From assembly GCA_038380435.1 (NCBI GenBank), contig JAWZYU010000005.1:41438001-41502000 (forward strand): DNA of 64,000 bases, given 5' to 3'. The notes under the pieces are model-generated. The model had not been told where the DNA came from, did not search any database, and saw only the letters and a list, made by a program, of their open reading frames with translations. Made by a program: the position numbers and the translations under genes. The DNA is from Ryuthela nishihirai. Lineage: Eukaryota; Arthropoda; Arachnida; Araneae; Heptathelidae. Of this stretch, positions 57,501 through 61,236 are shown one piece after another; the stretch's first letter is position 1, and each line of letters begins with the position of its first letter.

Positions 57501-58352
57501 TACTCCCATTGTTTGCAATGATGATAGATACATTGGTGGCTTTAATGTTGGCTTAATAGTTATAACGGTAACACAGGACTCTTGTGGAGAGAGACAGGGG
57601 CGGGGGTGGCTCAGTCGATAGCACGCCAGGCTCGTAATCTGTAGTTCCCAGGTTCGAGTCCCAGATGGGTCAGCGTTGAGATTTATCTCCGCAAAATTCC
57701 CCGCCCTTCCCACGGTCAGAAGGGGACACCGATGGGCTTGGAAAGGCTGCCGTCCGTCGGATGGGACGTTAAGCCATGGCCCCATGTGCGGGAGAGCCAT
57801 ACCCTGCGCACGTTAAAGAACATTCTGGATGGCCTTGACGGGAGGCTACCATCTGTCTCCCAACAGCTGTTCCAGTGGGTCCCCTCCCCCAACCTTCTCT
57901 GAGCCTTCGGGGTCCATGTGACCTGGCCATTTAGCCCATTGTGTGCAAAAAAGTGCCGCTCAGAGGTAAAACAACCCAACCCTTGTGGAGAGTTCTTCCA
58001 AGTAATTTTAACTGCTTTTAAAACAATTGAATTTTTTATTTTTGATAATTCACATTTACAGTGTATTGTTTGCTTTACTTTTATTTTGAATATATTTTAT
58101 TATGTTAAGAAATTTTATGCTTTAGAATTTTTTGCCTTCAAATTAAAATCTTGTTAGTAATGACCAATTCTTCTTTTAAAATTACATTCATGATTTGAAA
58201 TTAGTGTTTTGAAAAGCTGTAAAAATTAGTTTTAAATATGATAATCTTATAACCTAATAACTCTAATTATTTAGGTGTCTGACTGGTGGGAAGAATATGT
58301 ATATTTACGAGGTCGAGCTCCTCTTATGATAAATAGCAATTTTTATGGAATA
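12402..58352 (+). CDS. CPT1: Carnitine O-palmitoyltransferase 1, 5' part (six coding exons, continues past window)
   Basis: Join of 12402-12542, 23871-24007, 34013-34190, 42785-42886, 54983-55120 and 58275-58352: 258 codons with no stop and consistent splice phases. CPT1 transfers long-chain acyl groups from CoA to carnitine at the mitochondrial outer membrane, the malonyl-CoA-regulated entry step of fatty acid oxidation. The product starts [10 protein letters not shown], has two hydrophobic helices at about residues 58-74 and 101-121, then the family signatures [12 protein letters not shown] (about 161-172), YLRSVKPLL (187-195), [20 protein letters not shown] (about 225-244) and a [16 protein letters not shown] stretch (245-256). 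A typical CPT1 is about 770 residues, so roughly the first third is present and the catalytic histidine is outside. The introns are 11.3, 10.0, 8.6, 12.1 and 3.2 kb and full of transposons. Identity rests on recognising the protein; CPT1 is favoured over CPT2 because of the regulatory N-terminus and the two membrane helices. Confidence 0.95.
13160..13600 (+). mobile_element. Jockey-like LINE reverse transcriptase fragment
   Basis: Frameshifted pieces read [12 protein letters not shown] (RT palm GVPQGxxLS block), [25 protein letters not shown] and [10 protein letters not shown], in the order typical of arthropod Jockey-superfamily RT after the palm. The YADD block is lost in an indel-rich stretch. 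No ends identified. Confidence 0.65.
13621..15167 (-). mobile_element. Tc1-like DNA transposon, defective
   Basis: Begins TACACTACAGGGAAAAAAAA TGCAACACC at the left end; the right end CTTCTTGTTAGTGTTGC is a decayed inverse of it. Minus-strand ORFs 14280-14597 and 14002-14229 carry [17 protein letters not shown] (first DDE block, DES), [14 protein letters not shown] and [11 protein letters not shown], typical of Tc1-group transposase with frameshifts. 13823-13920 is foreign filler (see findings). The N-terminal helix-turn-helix part is not readable. It abuts or interrupts an RTE copy at 15168. Confidence 0.85.
13823..13920 (+). repeat. Patchwork filler inside a Tc1 element
   Basis: 13823-13866 is an exact copy of 13330-13373 (44 bp of the Jockey-like fragment). 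Then two 22-bp units (13864-13885, 13886-13907) contain CCCTACTAGTCCTAATA, found in the RTE LINE (for example near 57220), and ATGAGGGTCATTA repeats again at 13908-13920. Confidence 0.85.
15168..16585 (-). mobile_element. RTE LINE, minus strand, 3' end missing and internal deletions
   Basis: Reverse complement carries [20 protein letters not shown] (pre-RT), [16 protein letters not shown] (palm) and [20 protein letters not shown], then [20 protein letters not shown], through [13 protein letters not shown]. Compared with other copies, blocks near 15690 and 15890 are missing, and the last ~260 bp are absent where the Tc1 element abuts at 15168. Confidence 0.88.
16900..17345 (+). repeat. Unclassified T-rich interspersed repeat, copy 1
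   Basis: Shares CATGATTTTA, CTCTTACAATTGGACATCTT, TTATCTGATCATT and TACCACCTGTTTT with copies at 18430 and 34430. Then T-rich sequence with TGTTTTACCT motifs. May be a LINE 3' UTR; no coding remnant is attached. Confidence 0.6.
17395..18425 (-). mobile_element. RTE LINE 5' fragment (5' UTR and start of endonuclease)
   Basis: Reverse complement matches the 5' part of the copy at 55380: a CAGCTCTCC leader, then an ORF with [24 protein letters not shown] and STWNMRT, the beginning of the apurinic-type endonuclease domain. Everything 3' of the early endonuclease is missing, which is unusual for a LINE. Confidence 0.85.
18430..18790 (+). repeat. Unclassified T-rich interspersed repeat, copy 2
   Basis: CCCTTACACTCGGACATCTT, TTATATGATCATTAATTTCT and ACCACCTGTTTTTTACAG match copy 1. 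SINE A inserted at its right end (target duplication TATATCTTG). Confidence 0.6.
18794..18991 (+). mobile_element. SINE family A, 9-bp target duplication
   Basis: tRNA-like head GGTGGCTGAGTAGTTAGAGC with GAGTTCGAGCCCC, then the family A body (CTGCTGAGGTCTCGCC, ATATAAACTGGCAGGC) and the end AGCTGTTTGAG plus a T run. TATATCTTG flanks it at 18785-18793 and 18992-19000. The target is the T-rich unclassified repeat. Confidence 0.85.
19020..20490 (+). mobile_element. Second Tc1-like transposon, split by a LINE fragment
   Basis: Before the split: CRMLNE.GLYA and, from 19403, [20 protein letters not shown] plus FIWHNKE (DES block). After it, from 20260: [16 protein letters not shown] and [12 protein letters not shown] (middle of the DDE domain). 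The expected C-terminal part is missing where an RTE fragment starts near 20530. Different subfamily from the 13.6 kb element. Confidence 0.8.
19555..20250 (+). mobile_element. LINE RNase H/C-terminal fragment inserted in a Tc1 element
   Basis: Reads [20 protein letters not shown] plus [11 protein letters not shown] (RNase H His-containing W(I/V)PxHxGIxxNExAD block) and, in another frame, [11 protein letters not shown]... and [15 protein letters not shown], the Cys/His C-terminal tail. From an RNase H-bearing I/Jockey-group LINE. Tc1 transposase sequence lies on both sides. Confidence 0.7.
20530..20804 (+). mobile_element. RTE LINE endonuclease fragment
   Basis: Encodes [20 protein letters not shown] and [14 protein letters not shown], the GDFN catalytic block of the RTE endonuclease, then stops at 20804, where the 5' leader of a second copy starts head to tail. 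Confidence 0.88.
20805..23423 (+). mobile_element. RTE LINE, nearly full-length plus-strand copy, defective
   Basis: Starts in the 5' leader (GTGGGTTGACAGCCCCAAGT) and ends in the tail GAGGATGATGATGATGATGA. In order: endonuclease ([40 protein letters not shown]), linker, then RT ([26 protein letters not shown]). Around 22870-22930 the palm region between KAFDS and VIDYIM is largely deleted, and frameshifts and stops are scattered, so it cannot encode an active enzyme. Confidence 0.9.
23871..24007 (+). CDS. CPT1: CPT1 coding exon 2 (residues 48-92, first membrane helix)
   Basis: The acceptor TTTTTACAG precedes 23871 and the donor is CCATG|GTATGT. The 137 nt encode [14 protein letters not shown], then a hydrophobic run to [11 protein letters not shown], and end in two bases of a split Trp codon. 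NG(V/I)YPAS just before TM1 is a hallmark of CPT1. TM1 covers about residues 58-74. An earlier GT at 23992 follows CTGAG, but using it would drop the SYLP segment, and GTATGT is the stronger donor; the frame into the next exon also fits. Phase 0 at entry, phase 2 at exit. Confidence 0.9.
24933..25519. mobile_element. hAT-type nonautonomous element (587 bp)
   Basis: Starts CAGTGCTTCTCAAAGTTGTG and ends with the inverse of CAGTGCTCCATAAACTGTCT, the hAT-type CAGTGnTTCTCAAA terminus. Flanks CTCTAGAC (24925-24932) and CTGTAGGC (25520-25527) match at 6 of 8, fitting an old 8-bp duplication. The minus-strand ORF 24874-25152 has no transposase motif I recognise. Confidence 0.65.
26470..27185 (+). mobile_element. 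Jockey-like LINE ORF1 (gag-like) fragment
   Basis: Two overlapping frames read [49 protein letters not shown] and [20 protein letters not shown]. This order (PFFIxKGLxG, KxxKxLRSGxLLVE, VTPHxxLNxSxGVIxE, GVTAVxRI) is typical of ORF1 of arthropod Jockey LINEs, an RNA-binding protein. The zinc knuckles and ORF2 are missing. Confidence 0.75.
27280..27680 (+). repeat. Degenerate minisatellite with G runs, about 4 units of 85-110 bp
   Basis: Anchors CAGTTAGAATTTAAT (near 27312, 27422, 27513, 27599) and TTATTTTCTAAA recur in order; G runs of 11 (27283) and 17 (27381), shorter later, sit at the same place in each unit. Confidence 0.7.
27722..28945 (-). mobile_element. Tc1-like transposon with recognisable terminal repeats, defective
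   Basis: Left end AAGAGCCAAAACATTATGAC and right end ACCAATGTTTTGGCTCTT form a terminal inverted repeat. Internal DNA such as CATTATCCTGCTGAAAGAAG and TTCCCAGCAGAACATTTCCC corresponds to the reverse complement of Tc1 transposase coding DNA (QQDNAPCH and [12 protein letters not shown] blocks). No ORF is intact, and a 103-bp tandem duplication at 28607-28812 lies in the transposase start region. Confidence 0.8.
28607..28812 (+). repeat. 103-bp tandem duplication in a Tc1 remnant
   Basis: Two adjacent copies (28607-28709, 28710-28812) starting GCCTTTCCCATCTGAAGAAC and ending GTCACAGGAAGT; one visible difference (GACACAG versus GACGCAG). Confidence 0.95.
29170..29815 (+). repeat. Degenerate minisatellite, about 4 units of 150-160 bp
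   Basis: Recurring order: (G)ATTTTCTAGA/ATAC, AACATTAAAGA, AACAGGACATAG, AGATATAATTAATAGCT, TTAGTAATAGC, CACTGTTTTTGTAT. Anchors fall near 29293, 29450, 29588 and 29752. Very AT-rich and noncoding. Confidence 0.65.
29990..31512 (-). mobile_element. RNase H-bearing LINE (I/R1 group), 5'-truncated, minus strand
   Basis: Reverse complement gives, in order, RT end ([20 protein letters not shown] near 31460, with N for the second D of [21 protein letters not shown]), RNase H ([17 protein letters not shown] at 30690-30740; [20 protein letters not shown] near 30400-30460), and a Cys tail ([18 protein letters not shown] near 30090-30140). The 169-codon ORF at 30007-30516 is the longest intact part. 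The catalytic substitution and stops say it is dead. Confidence 0.8.
31513..33030 (+). mobile_element. RTE LINE, 5'-truncated plus-strand copy
   Basis: Begins at the [15 protein letters not shown] block of RT, passes a decayed AFD and SGV.QGCFLSP region, a Y-A-D-N in place of the YADD active site near 32260, and the [20 protein letters not shown]-terminal part, ending near GACCATGGCTGCATGCAG. Diverged, with many stops. Its 5' break directly abuts the RNase H LINE. Confidence 0.85.
33352..33858 (+). mobile_element. Mariner-like transposase 3' fragment
   Basis: Frameshifted pieces read [12 protein letters not shown](IV)YQDSAF (catalytic HDGAPPH block, G to S), [19 protein letters not shown] sequence and [18 protein letters not shown], then a terminal GGTGTACCCTGTATA resembling a mariner 3' end. 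The 5' half is absent. Confidence 0.7.
34013..34190 (+). CDS. CPT1: CPT1 coding exon 3 (residues 93-152, second membrane helix)
   Basis: The acceptor GATTTTCCAG ends at 34012 and the donor is CTG|GTAAGT. The first base completes the split Trp codon (TG|G), after which 59 codons read in frame. A strongly hydrophobic segment at about residues 101-121 is TM2, followed by the basic [16 protein letters not shown] stretch that corresponds to the L-SYHGWM region of other CPT1 proteins just after TM2. In the known topology both termini of CPT1 face the cytosol, with TM1 and TM2 joined by a short intermembrane loop (here about residues 75-100, split over two exons). Confidence 0.92.
34430..34600 (+). 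repeat. Unclassified T-rich interspersed repeat, copy 3
   Basis: CATGATTTTACATCTGAGCC, TCTTGCACTCAGATGTCTTT and TATCCAATGACTCCT match the other copies; interrupted at 34601 by an RTE 3' end. Confidence 0.55.
34601..34800 (-). mobile_element. RTE LINE 3'-end fragment
   Basis: Reverse complement encodes [20 protein letters not shown] and ends CCATGGCTGCTTGAGG. Only about 200 bp remain, inserted in or beside a T-rich unclassified repeat. Confidence 0.85.
36635..37284 (+). mobile_element. RTE LINE 5' fragment
   Basis: 5' leader (GCACTGGTGTGCTTCTGTAA; GTGGGTTGACAGCCCCAGGT), then the reading frame around the endonuclease start (SWNVRTL-type segment, QQTRWTNK) and a stop of similarity after GCATTAATGAAAG at 37284. 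The 3' portion is missing; the copy resuming at 39630 might once have been the same element, but about 250 bp of LINE between them are absent. Confidence 0.85.
38191..38573 (-). mobile_element. SINE family B, minus strand, 12-bp target duplication
   Basis: Reverse complement reads the tRNA-like head and the GACGTTAAG...ACGTTAAAG body of family B. AGAAATTATGGG flanks it at 38179-38190 and 38574-38585. Inserted in the GT-rich tract next to the minisatellite. Confidence 0.88.
38660..39220 (+). repeat. GT-rich minisatellite, about 6 units of roughly 92 bp
   Basis: Each unit contains TTTAGTTTTGGGGGC, TTTTATAATTC, GGTGGTGCACTGTTTCCGAT and TTCATGTTTTTTGGTTTGTG, and ends GAGGA(T/C)ATTA. Anchors near 38751, 38851, 38935, 39027 and 39117. 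The 88-codon ORF across it is repeat read-through, not a gene. Confidence 0.85.
39430..39632 (-). mobile_element. SINE family A, minus strand, at the 5' edge of an RTE copy
   Basis: Reverse complement has head TGGCCGAGTAGTTAGCGCGC, box B GGGTTCGAGCCCC, the family body, CAAGCAGCTGCTTGAGGGG and a (TTTA)n tail. A readable RTE sequence (CTACAGGTAAGTAAACTC) starts immediately at its 5' side. Confidence 0.85.
39630..42193 (+). mobile_element. RTE LINE, plus strand, best-preserved reverse transcriptase
   Basis: Begins late in the endonuclease ([34 protein letters not shown], with the SDH catalytic block). RT blocks: [107 protein letters not shown] (YADD active site near 41190). The C-terminus is [15 protein letters not shown]. 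At least four frameshifts and stops, plus a 215-bp MITE at 41496-41710. Tail GAGGATGATGATG. Confidence 0.92.
41496..41710. mobile_element. Foldback MITE (215 bp), inserted in an RTE copy
   Basis: Two arms of about 95 bp that are nearly perfect inverse copies (CACTTATCCCTCGATATACA ... inverse at the end GATAGGTG) with a short centre around 41595-41610. The right flank is TA and the left flank CA, where the RTE sequence predicts TA, so a TA target site fits. CA ends and TA target suggest a pogo/Tigger or other Tc1-mariner-related MITE. Confidence 0.88.
42785..42886 (+). CDS. CPT1: CPT1 coding exon 4 (residues 153-186)
   Basis: The acceptor TTTATTCTAG ends at 42784 and the donor is AGG|GTAAGT. 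The 34 codons in phase 0 read [20 protein letters not shown], then [14 protein letters not shown]. The (R)KPxLYSFQxSLPxLPxP motif is one of the most conserved pieces of the CPT1/CPT2/CrAT family and marks the start of the carnitine acyltransferase domain. RTE LINE and Penelope-like sequences lie within a few hundred bases to 1.4 kb on either side, yet the exon is intact. Confidence 0.93.
43215..43826 (+). repeat. LTR-like module, plus strand, with palindrome, octamer, poly(A) signal and PBS-like end
   Basis: CpG-rich compared with the surroundings. In order: the perfect 22-bp palindrome at 43292-43313 (centre TGCGCATGCGCA), octamer ATGCAAAT at 43403-43410, AATAAA at 43618-43623, TTTCTCTTGAGCA near 43667-43680, and TGGCGCCCGACTCAG at 43812-43826, which looks like a tRNA primer binding site. 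A diverged inverse copy at 51690-52165 has the first four in the same order. It could be an LTR, a Penelope pseudo-LTR, or a promoter-carrying repeat. Confidence 0.6.
43292..43313. promoter_or_regulatory. 22-bp perfect palindrome containing a consensus NRF1-type site
   Basis: An 11-bp arm, GGAGTTGCGCA, is followed by its exact inverse. The core TGCGCATGCGCA equals the NRF1/EWG-type consensus YGCGCAYGCGCR. Binding is inferred from the consensus only. Confidence 0.45.
44265..45125 (+). mobile_element. Penelope-like element, plus-strand copy
   Basis: Frameshifted reading gives [44 protein letters not shown] (the Y/F-DD active site appears as IDD), [23 protein letters not shown] and [12 protein letters not shown], the order of the Penelope reverse transcriptase. 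Further on, [20 protein letters not shown] and [12 protein letters not shown] lead toward the GIY-YIG endonuclease region. Several stops; not active. Confidence 0.75.
44662..44714. repeat. Perfect 23-bp hairpin with 7-nt loop
   Basis: The arm GTAAGGATTTAGATGAGGCATAG is one copy, here cited by ends GTAAGGATTT and AGGCATAG, followed by TACATCA and the exact inverse arm at 44692-44714. Lies inside the Penelope-like copy, where the minus-strand copy has only one arm's sequence (GCATTATCTAAAGCTTTACT). Confidence 0.95.
46166..46749 (+). repeat. Tandem duplication, unit 1 (584 bp)
   Basis: Begins CACCTCTATAATACCTCC and ends GCTGTCATCATTA, nearly identical to unit 2. Differs by a longer C run (17 nt from 46204) and an extra copy of CACACTTCCGCCACC near 46470-46490. 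Noncoding; G-poor and C/A-rich on this strand. Confidence 0.95.
46751..47309 (+). repeat. Tandem duplication, unit 2 (559 bp)
   Basis: Same sequence as unit 1 with a 7-nt C run and one fewer internal CACTTCCGCCAC repeat. Only a few point differences (for example GTAGAAGTAA versus GTAGAAATAA), so the duplication is recent or an assembly duplication. Confidence 0.95.
48059..48303 (+). repeat. Inverted repeat arm A flanking the minus-strand Penelope copy
   Basis: Contains GAGATTTATGTCTCCTGTGT, AAATGATTCGATGGTGATAG and CAGTTAAAGGCTTAGGTATA, which match the reverse complement of 50063-50288 over about 230 bp with scattered differences. Penelope-like elements often carry LTR-like repeats in direct or inverted orientation, so this could be such a terminus. 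Confidence 0.85.
48760..49527 (-). mobile_element. Penelope-like element, minus-strand copy
   Basis: Reverse complement: [45 protein letters not shown], then [24 protein letters not shown] and [20 protein letters not shown], the last resembling a GIY-YIG endonuclease start (YVGxTxRxxxxHxxEH). Same family as the copy at 44.3 kb. The upstream RT part is cut by the MITE at 49528. Confidence 0.75.
49528..49991. mobile_element. hAT-type MITE (464 bp) with 8-bp target duplication
   Basis: Left end CAGTGGTTCTCAACCTTCTA, right end CACGTTGAGAACCCCTA (inverse of TAGGGGTTCTCAACGTG). Flanked by GTCTATGT (49520-49527) and GTCTGTGT (49992-49999), one mismatch. No coding capacity. It interrupts the minus-strand Penelope-like copy; a truncated relative is at 8332. 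Confidence 0.85.
50063..50288 (-). repeat. Inverted repeat arm B flanking the minus-strand Penelope copy
   Basis: Inverse partner of 48059-48303 (CTATCACCATCGAATCATTT; ACACAAGAGACATAAATCTC). The two arms enclose the Penelope coding remnant and the hAT MITE. Confidence 0.85.
50500..50700 (+). mobile_element. Possible LINE C-terminal fragment
   Basis: The end of a 117-codon ORF and the next frame read [18 protein letters not shown], then FRLGKK and [16 protein letters not shown]. This resembles the region after the RT domain of many LINEs (KIEKLQNKxIR ... LKFLKLxDLYKYN). Short and frameshifted; family not assigned. Confidence 0.35.
50895..51011 (+). repeat. Tandem duplication, 65 and 52 bp
   Basis: CTCTTATGAATAAAAATTAT, then ATTCTTA...ACCACGTGAAGTTG occurs twice, differing by an A-rich insertion in the first copy. 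Confidence 0.9.
51466..51667 (+). repeat. 101-bp tandem duplication with 25-bp sub-repeats
   Basis: Two identical 101-bp units (from AAAGTTAAATGAGG). Inside each, AGTAGAAAAGAATTCAAATT plus TACTT repeats at a 25-bp period. Confidence 0.95.
51690..52165 (-). repeat. LTR-like module, minus strand, second copy
   Basis: Reverse complement contains ATTTTGGGGC at its start, the perfect palindrome at 52066-52087 (centre TGTGCATGCACA), octamer ATGCAAAT (51982-51989 as ATTTGCAT), AATAAA (51757-51762 as TTTATT) and TTTCTCTTGAGCA. Spacings are close to those of the 43.2 kb copy. No PBS-like sequence was found beyond it. Confidence 0.6.
52850..53570 (-). mobile_element. Penelope-like element, third fragment
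   Basis: Reverse complement reads [38 protein letters not shown] plus HVEC (the GVxMGSPxS block of Penelope RT) and, later, [13 protein letters not shown] (VYRKP block). Frameshifted; ends not defined. More diverged from the two copies above. Confidence 0.65.
53650..54200 (+). mobile_element. Tc1-like transposase C-terminal fragment
   Basis: From 53690: [59 protein letters not shown] (DNAP block), then a frameshift to [19 protein letters not shown] (third DDE block) and [14 protein letters not shown]. The N-terminal half and the terminal repeats were not found; the 3' end may be near 54240. Confidence 0.85.
54983..55120 (+). CDS. CPT1: CPT1 coding exon 5 (residues 187-232)
   Basis: The acceptor TTTATTGTGCAG ends at 54982 and the donor is TAT|GTAAGT. 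The 46 codons in phase 0 begin [20 protein letters not shown] and end KSWWSTNY. These match the YLxSVRPL...DDxxFxxM...DF..G.G..LQ.YL..KSWW..NY pattern of CPT1. A 5'-region RTE copy starts about 260 bp downstream, after a poly-G tract at 55320-55332. Confidence 0.94.
55380..57560 (+). mobile_element. RTE LINE, 5' half with 5' leader
   Basis: Longest 5' leader here (55380-55985), then a 195-codon ORF from 55987 running into the endonuclease: [83 protein letters not shown]. Later frames give [11 protein letters not shown] (N of GDFN kept, D replaced by H) and [18 protein letters not shown]. Similarity ends about 57560, just before a SINE. No RT palm follows, so it is truncated at the 3' side. 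It ends 0.7 kb upstream of CPT1 coding exon 6. Confidence 0.9.
57592..57981 (+). mobile_element. SINE family B inside a plus-strand RTE region, 11-bp target duplication
   Basis: Clean box A (GTGGCTCAGTCGATAGCACG) and box B (GGTTCGAGTCCC) give a tRNA-derived promoter. Then the body with GGGACGTTAAGCC and GCACGTTAAAGAACATTC, ending CCGCTCAGAGGTAAAACAAC. CTTGTGGAGAG repeats at 57581-57591 and 57982-57992. Looks young. Confidence 0.9.
58275..58352 (+). CDS. CPT1: CPT1 coding exon 6 (residues 233-258)
   Basis: The acceptor AATTATTTAG ends at 58274 and the donor is ATA|GTAAGT. The 26 codons read [20 protein letters not shown] followed by SNFYGI, the highly conserved [24 protein letters not shown] block of CPT1. 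The exon sits in a small non-repetitive island: a SINE inside a plus-strand RTE copy ends 290 bp upstream and a minus-strand RTE copy begins 210 bp downstream. The next exon is not visible before 64000. Confidence 0.94.
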
Positions 58353-59779
58353 GTAAGTATATTTTTTAGTGTCATCTTTACTAATGTTACATGTAGGCTT
58401 TTAAAATTTATCTCAGATTTAATGTGGGCTTTAATATTTAAAACAGTATACATTACCAAATATATACCATTACCAAAGTATACATTACCAATATACATAC
58501 CAAATATTTAATTATTCTTCCTGCAGTAATAGTGAGATGTTACTTATAAGAAATTGTATAACTTCATCATCATTACCATCAAGAAGCTGTTGGCCATGGC
58601 AGTCCAACCAGACCGAGCAATTTAGTTCTGCACAAATATCTGCCCTGAGCTACATCTGCTGCATCAGGCCACTGCACCCCAATTCTAACAAAGTCTTGTT
58701 TGACATTGTCTGCCCACCACATCCTAGGTCTGCCCCCTCTTTCTGAGGCCCTTAGTCACACGGTTCATAACCCTATTCATTAATCTATAATTATACATAT
58801 GGAACATGGCCAAACCAACAGGCTCTCTCTCTCTGCACAATATGCTGCTTAAGGGAGGTTGCCCACTCCTTTGCCTAACCTCATCATTATTTACAAAGTT
58901 GAACCACCTAATGCCCAAGATACTGTGCAAGCATCTAGAATCAAAAGCATCTAGTTTCCTGTTAACTTGTTTACAAAGTGTCCAAGTTTCACTACCATAG
59001 CTAACCCCAGAACGAACCAAACTATTATACAGTCTAATTTTAGTCTTGAAGTGTATACGCCTATTTCCCCACATTCTCCATAGGTTCTTAAAAGTCCCGG
59101 CAGCAATCACTGTTCATCTGTTAATCTCATGCCGCACATCACCAATATCTGTTACATAGCTCCCAAGATAATTAAACTGTGACACCTGCTCAAGACTGCA
59201 ACCATTCAGATTAATTGAATCACAGCCTGCCTGACCAATTTTCATCAATTTAGTTTTCTCTCTGTTTATAACCAAACCTACTCTACTACTACTTTCATCA
59301 ACAGCTCGAATGAAAATGTTCATCTCATCAACATCATTTGCCAAAAGGGCTAAATCATCAGCATAATCTAAATCAGAAATTTTCGTATCTCCAGTCCATT
59401 TAAGGCTGAAATCTTTCCCTTGAAGTGAATTTCGCATAACATAATCAATAACCAAGCTAAAAAGAAAAGGAGACAAAATGCACCCTTGTTGAAGACCAGA
59501 AATATGCTAAACCAATTGCTACAAGCCTTACCAAATCTCACACATGACTCAGTGTTGTTATAGAGAACTTTCATTATGTTAACTAATTGTCTGTTATACC
59601 ATATCATTTCACAATCAACCACAAATTATGAAGATCAACAGAATCGAAAGCATTTTTGAAATCAACAAAGCTGCAACCAAAGGTTTCTGAAACTCTAAAC
59701 ATTTCTCAGGAATCTGCCTTAATGAAAATATCTGATCCACACATCCCCTACCACTTCTGAATCCACATTGCTCATCACG

Positions 59780-60171
59780 TTGGGGCGGGGGTGGCTCAGT
59801 CGGTAGCGTGCCAGGCTCGTAATCTGTAGTTCCCAGGTTCGAGTCCCAGCTGGGTCAGCGTTCAGATTTATTTCCGCAAAATTTCCCCGTCCTACCCACG
59901 GTCAGTAGGGGACACCGATGGGCTTGAAAAGGCCGCCGTCCGTCGGATGGGACGTTAAGCCGTGGTCCTGTGTGCGTGAGAGCCATACCCTGTGCACATT
60001 AAAGAACGTGCTGGATGGCCTTGACGGGAGGCTACTATCTGTCTCCCAACAGCTGTTCCAGTGGGTCCCCTCCCCCAACCTTCTCTGAGCCTTCGGAGTC
60101 CATGTGGCCTGGCCATTTAGCCCATTGTGTGCAAAAAAGTGCCGCTCAGAGGTAAAACAATCCAATCCAAA
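59780..60171 (+). mobile_element. SINE family B inserted in a minus-strand RTE copy, 9-bp target duplication
   Basis: Family B head and body as in the 57.6 kb copy. CTCATCACG at 59771-59779 and 60172-60180 flanks it. Removing the element and one repeat restores the RTE reverse transcriptase sequence around the DEQCGF motif, so it is a later insertion into the LINE. Confidence 0.92.
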
Positions 60172-61236
60172 CTCATCACGCAATTGCCTGTCAACCAGAT
60201 TCTTAATTCTATTAAGCACAATCAGGCAAAGAACGTTGCCTGGAACAGAGAGTAGGCTGATACCCCTATAGTGATCCCAAGAACTGTGATCACCTTTTTT
60301 GAAAATTGGTGTAATAATAACTGTGGTAAAATCCTTAGGAACCATGCCTTTATCATAAAAGATATTCAAAATTTCGGTCATCCAAGTGGTAACCGAAACA
60401 TTCCCAGCTCTGAGCATTTCCGTAGTAATTTCATCTACCCCTGGGGATTTATGAAGTTTAAGTTTAGAAATAACCAATATAACTATAGATTGTGTTATAG
60501 GGCCAATATTAAAGCCACCAATGCATCTATCATTATTGCAAACAGTGGGAGTAGAACTAGCCACATTGTTTAGGACATCAGTGAAATGCTCAGCCCACTT
60601 AGTCATGACAGAATTCTCACCTTCTATAACCTTACCTTGTTTATCCTTCAATCCCTGTATACCTGTCCGTTTTTTACCACATAAAACATTAACTATCTGG
60701 TACAGCTCTCTGCTGTTGTGCTGCCTAACTGCTTCCTCGGCTTTGTCAGTCAAGCCATCAATCCAAAGATTCTTATCAGCAGCTAAATCTTTACACATTT
60801 ATTAAGTTCTCTGTAATGCTTTCTATTAGGACTAGTAGGGTATTGATTAAGGACATTCCTGCAGTTCTTTATTTCTGAAATAAGCTCAAGTGCCTTATCA
60901 CTCAAATAATTCTGCCTCCTCTTTCCCTTTTTTTGTAAAAGAGTACTGGTAGTTTCCAAAAAAGCCTGTTTAAAACAGTCACATTCTTCCTCAACTTCAG
61001 TACTAATCAAACCACAATTGTTATAATAACTAAGTAACCTATCATGGTAAGCTTTAGCTATAACTGGATCTTTTCAGAGCTTCAGAATTAAAAGTAATTT
61101 TTTAGCCTTAGCACAACACATCTTAACTATCTGTTTAAATTTCAAAACAATTTTAACGAGGTAATAGTCAGATCCAATTTCAGCTCCCCTATATGCCCTG
61201 GTATTGCTAACAGAAGTAACCCATTTGCTGTTAATA

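Larger units (their letters stand above)
55121..58274 (+). other. CPT1 intron after coding exon 5
   Basis: 3.15 kb, GTAAGT to TTAG. Mostly occupied by a plus-strand RTE copy and a SINE. About 260 bp at its start (with a 13-nt G run at 55320) and 290 bp at its end are unannotated AT-rich sequence. Confidence 0.9.

Noticed and set aside
57600..57670. Possible functional tRNA gene
   Set aside because: Boxes A and B are good, but the segment has target duplications and the SINE B body, so it is a retroposon head.
59902..60798. 298-codon minus-strand ORF, the longest in the window
   Set aside because: It is RTE LINE RT sequence running directly into SINE B; the C-terminal third is SINE read-through, so it is not a gene.
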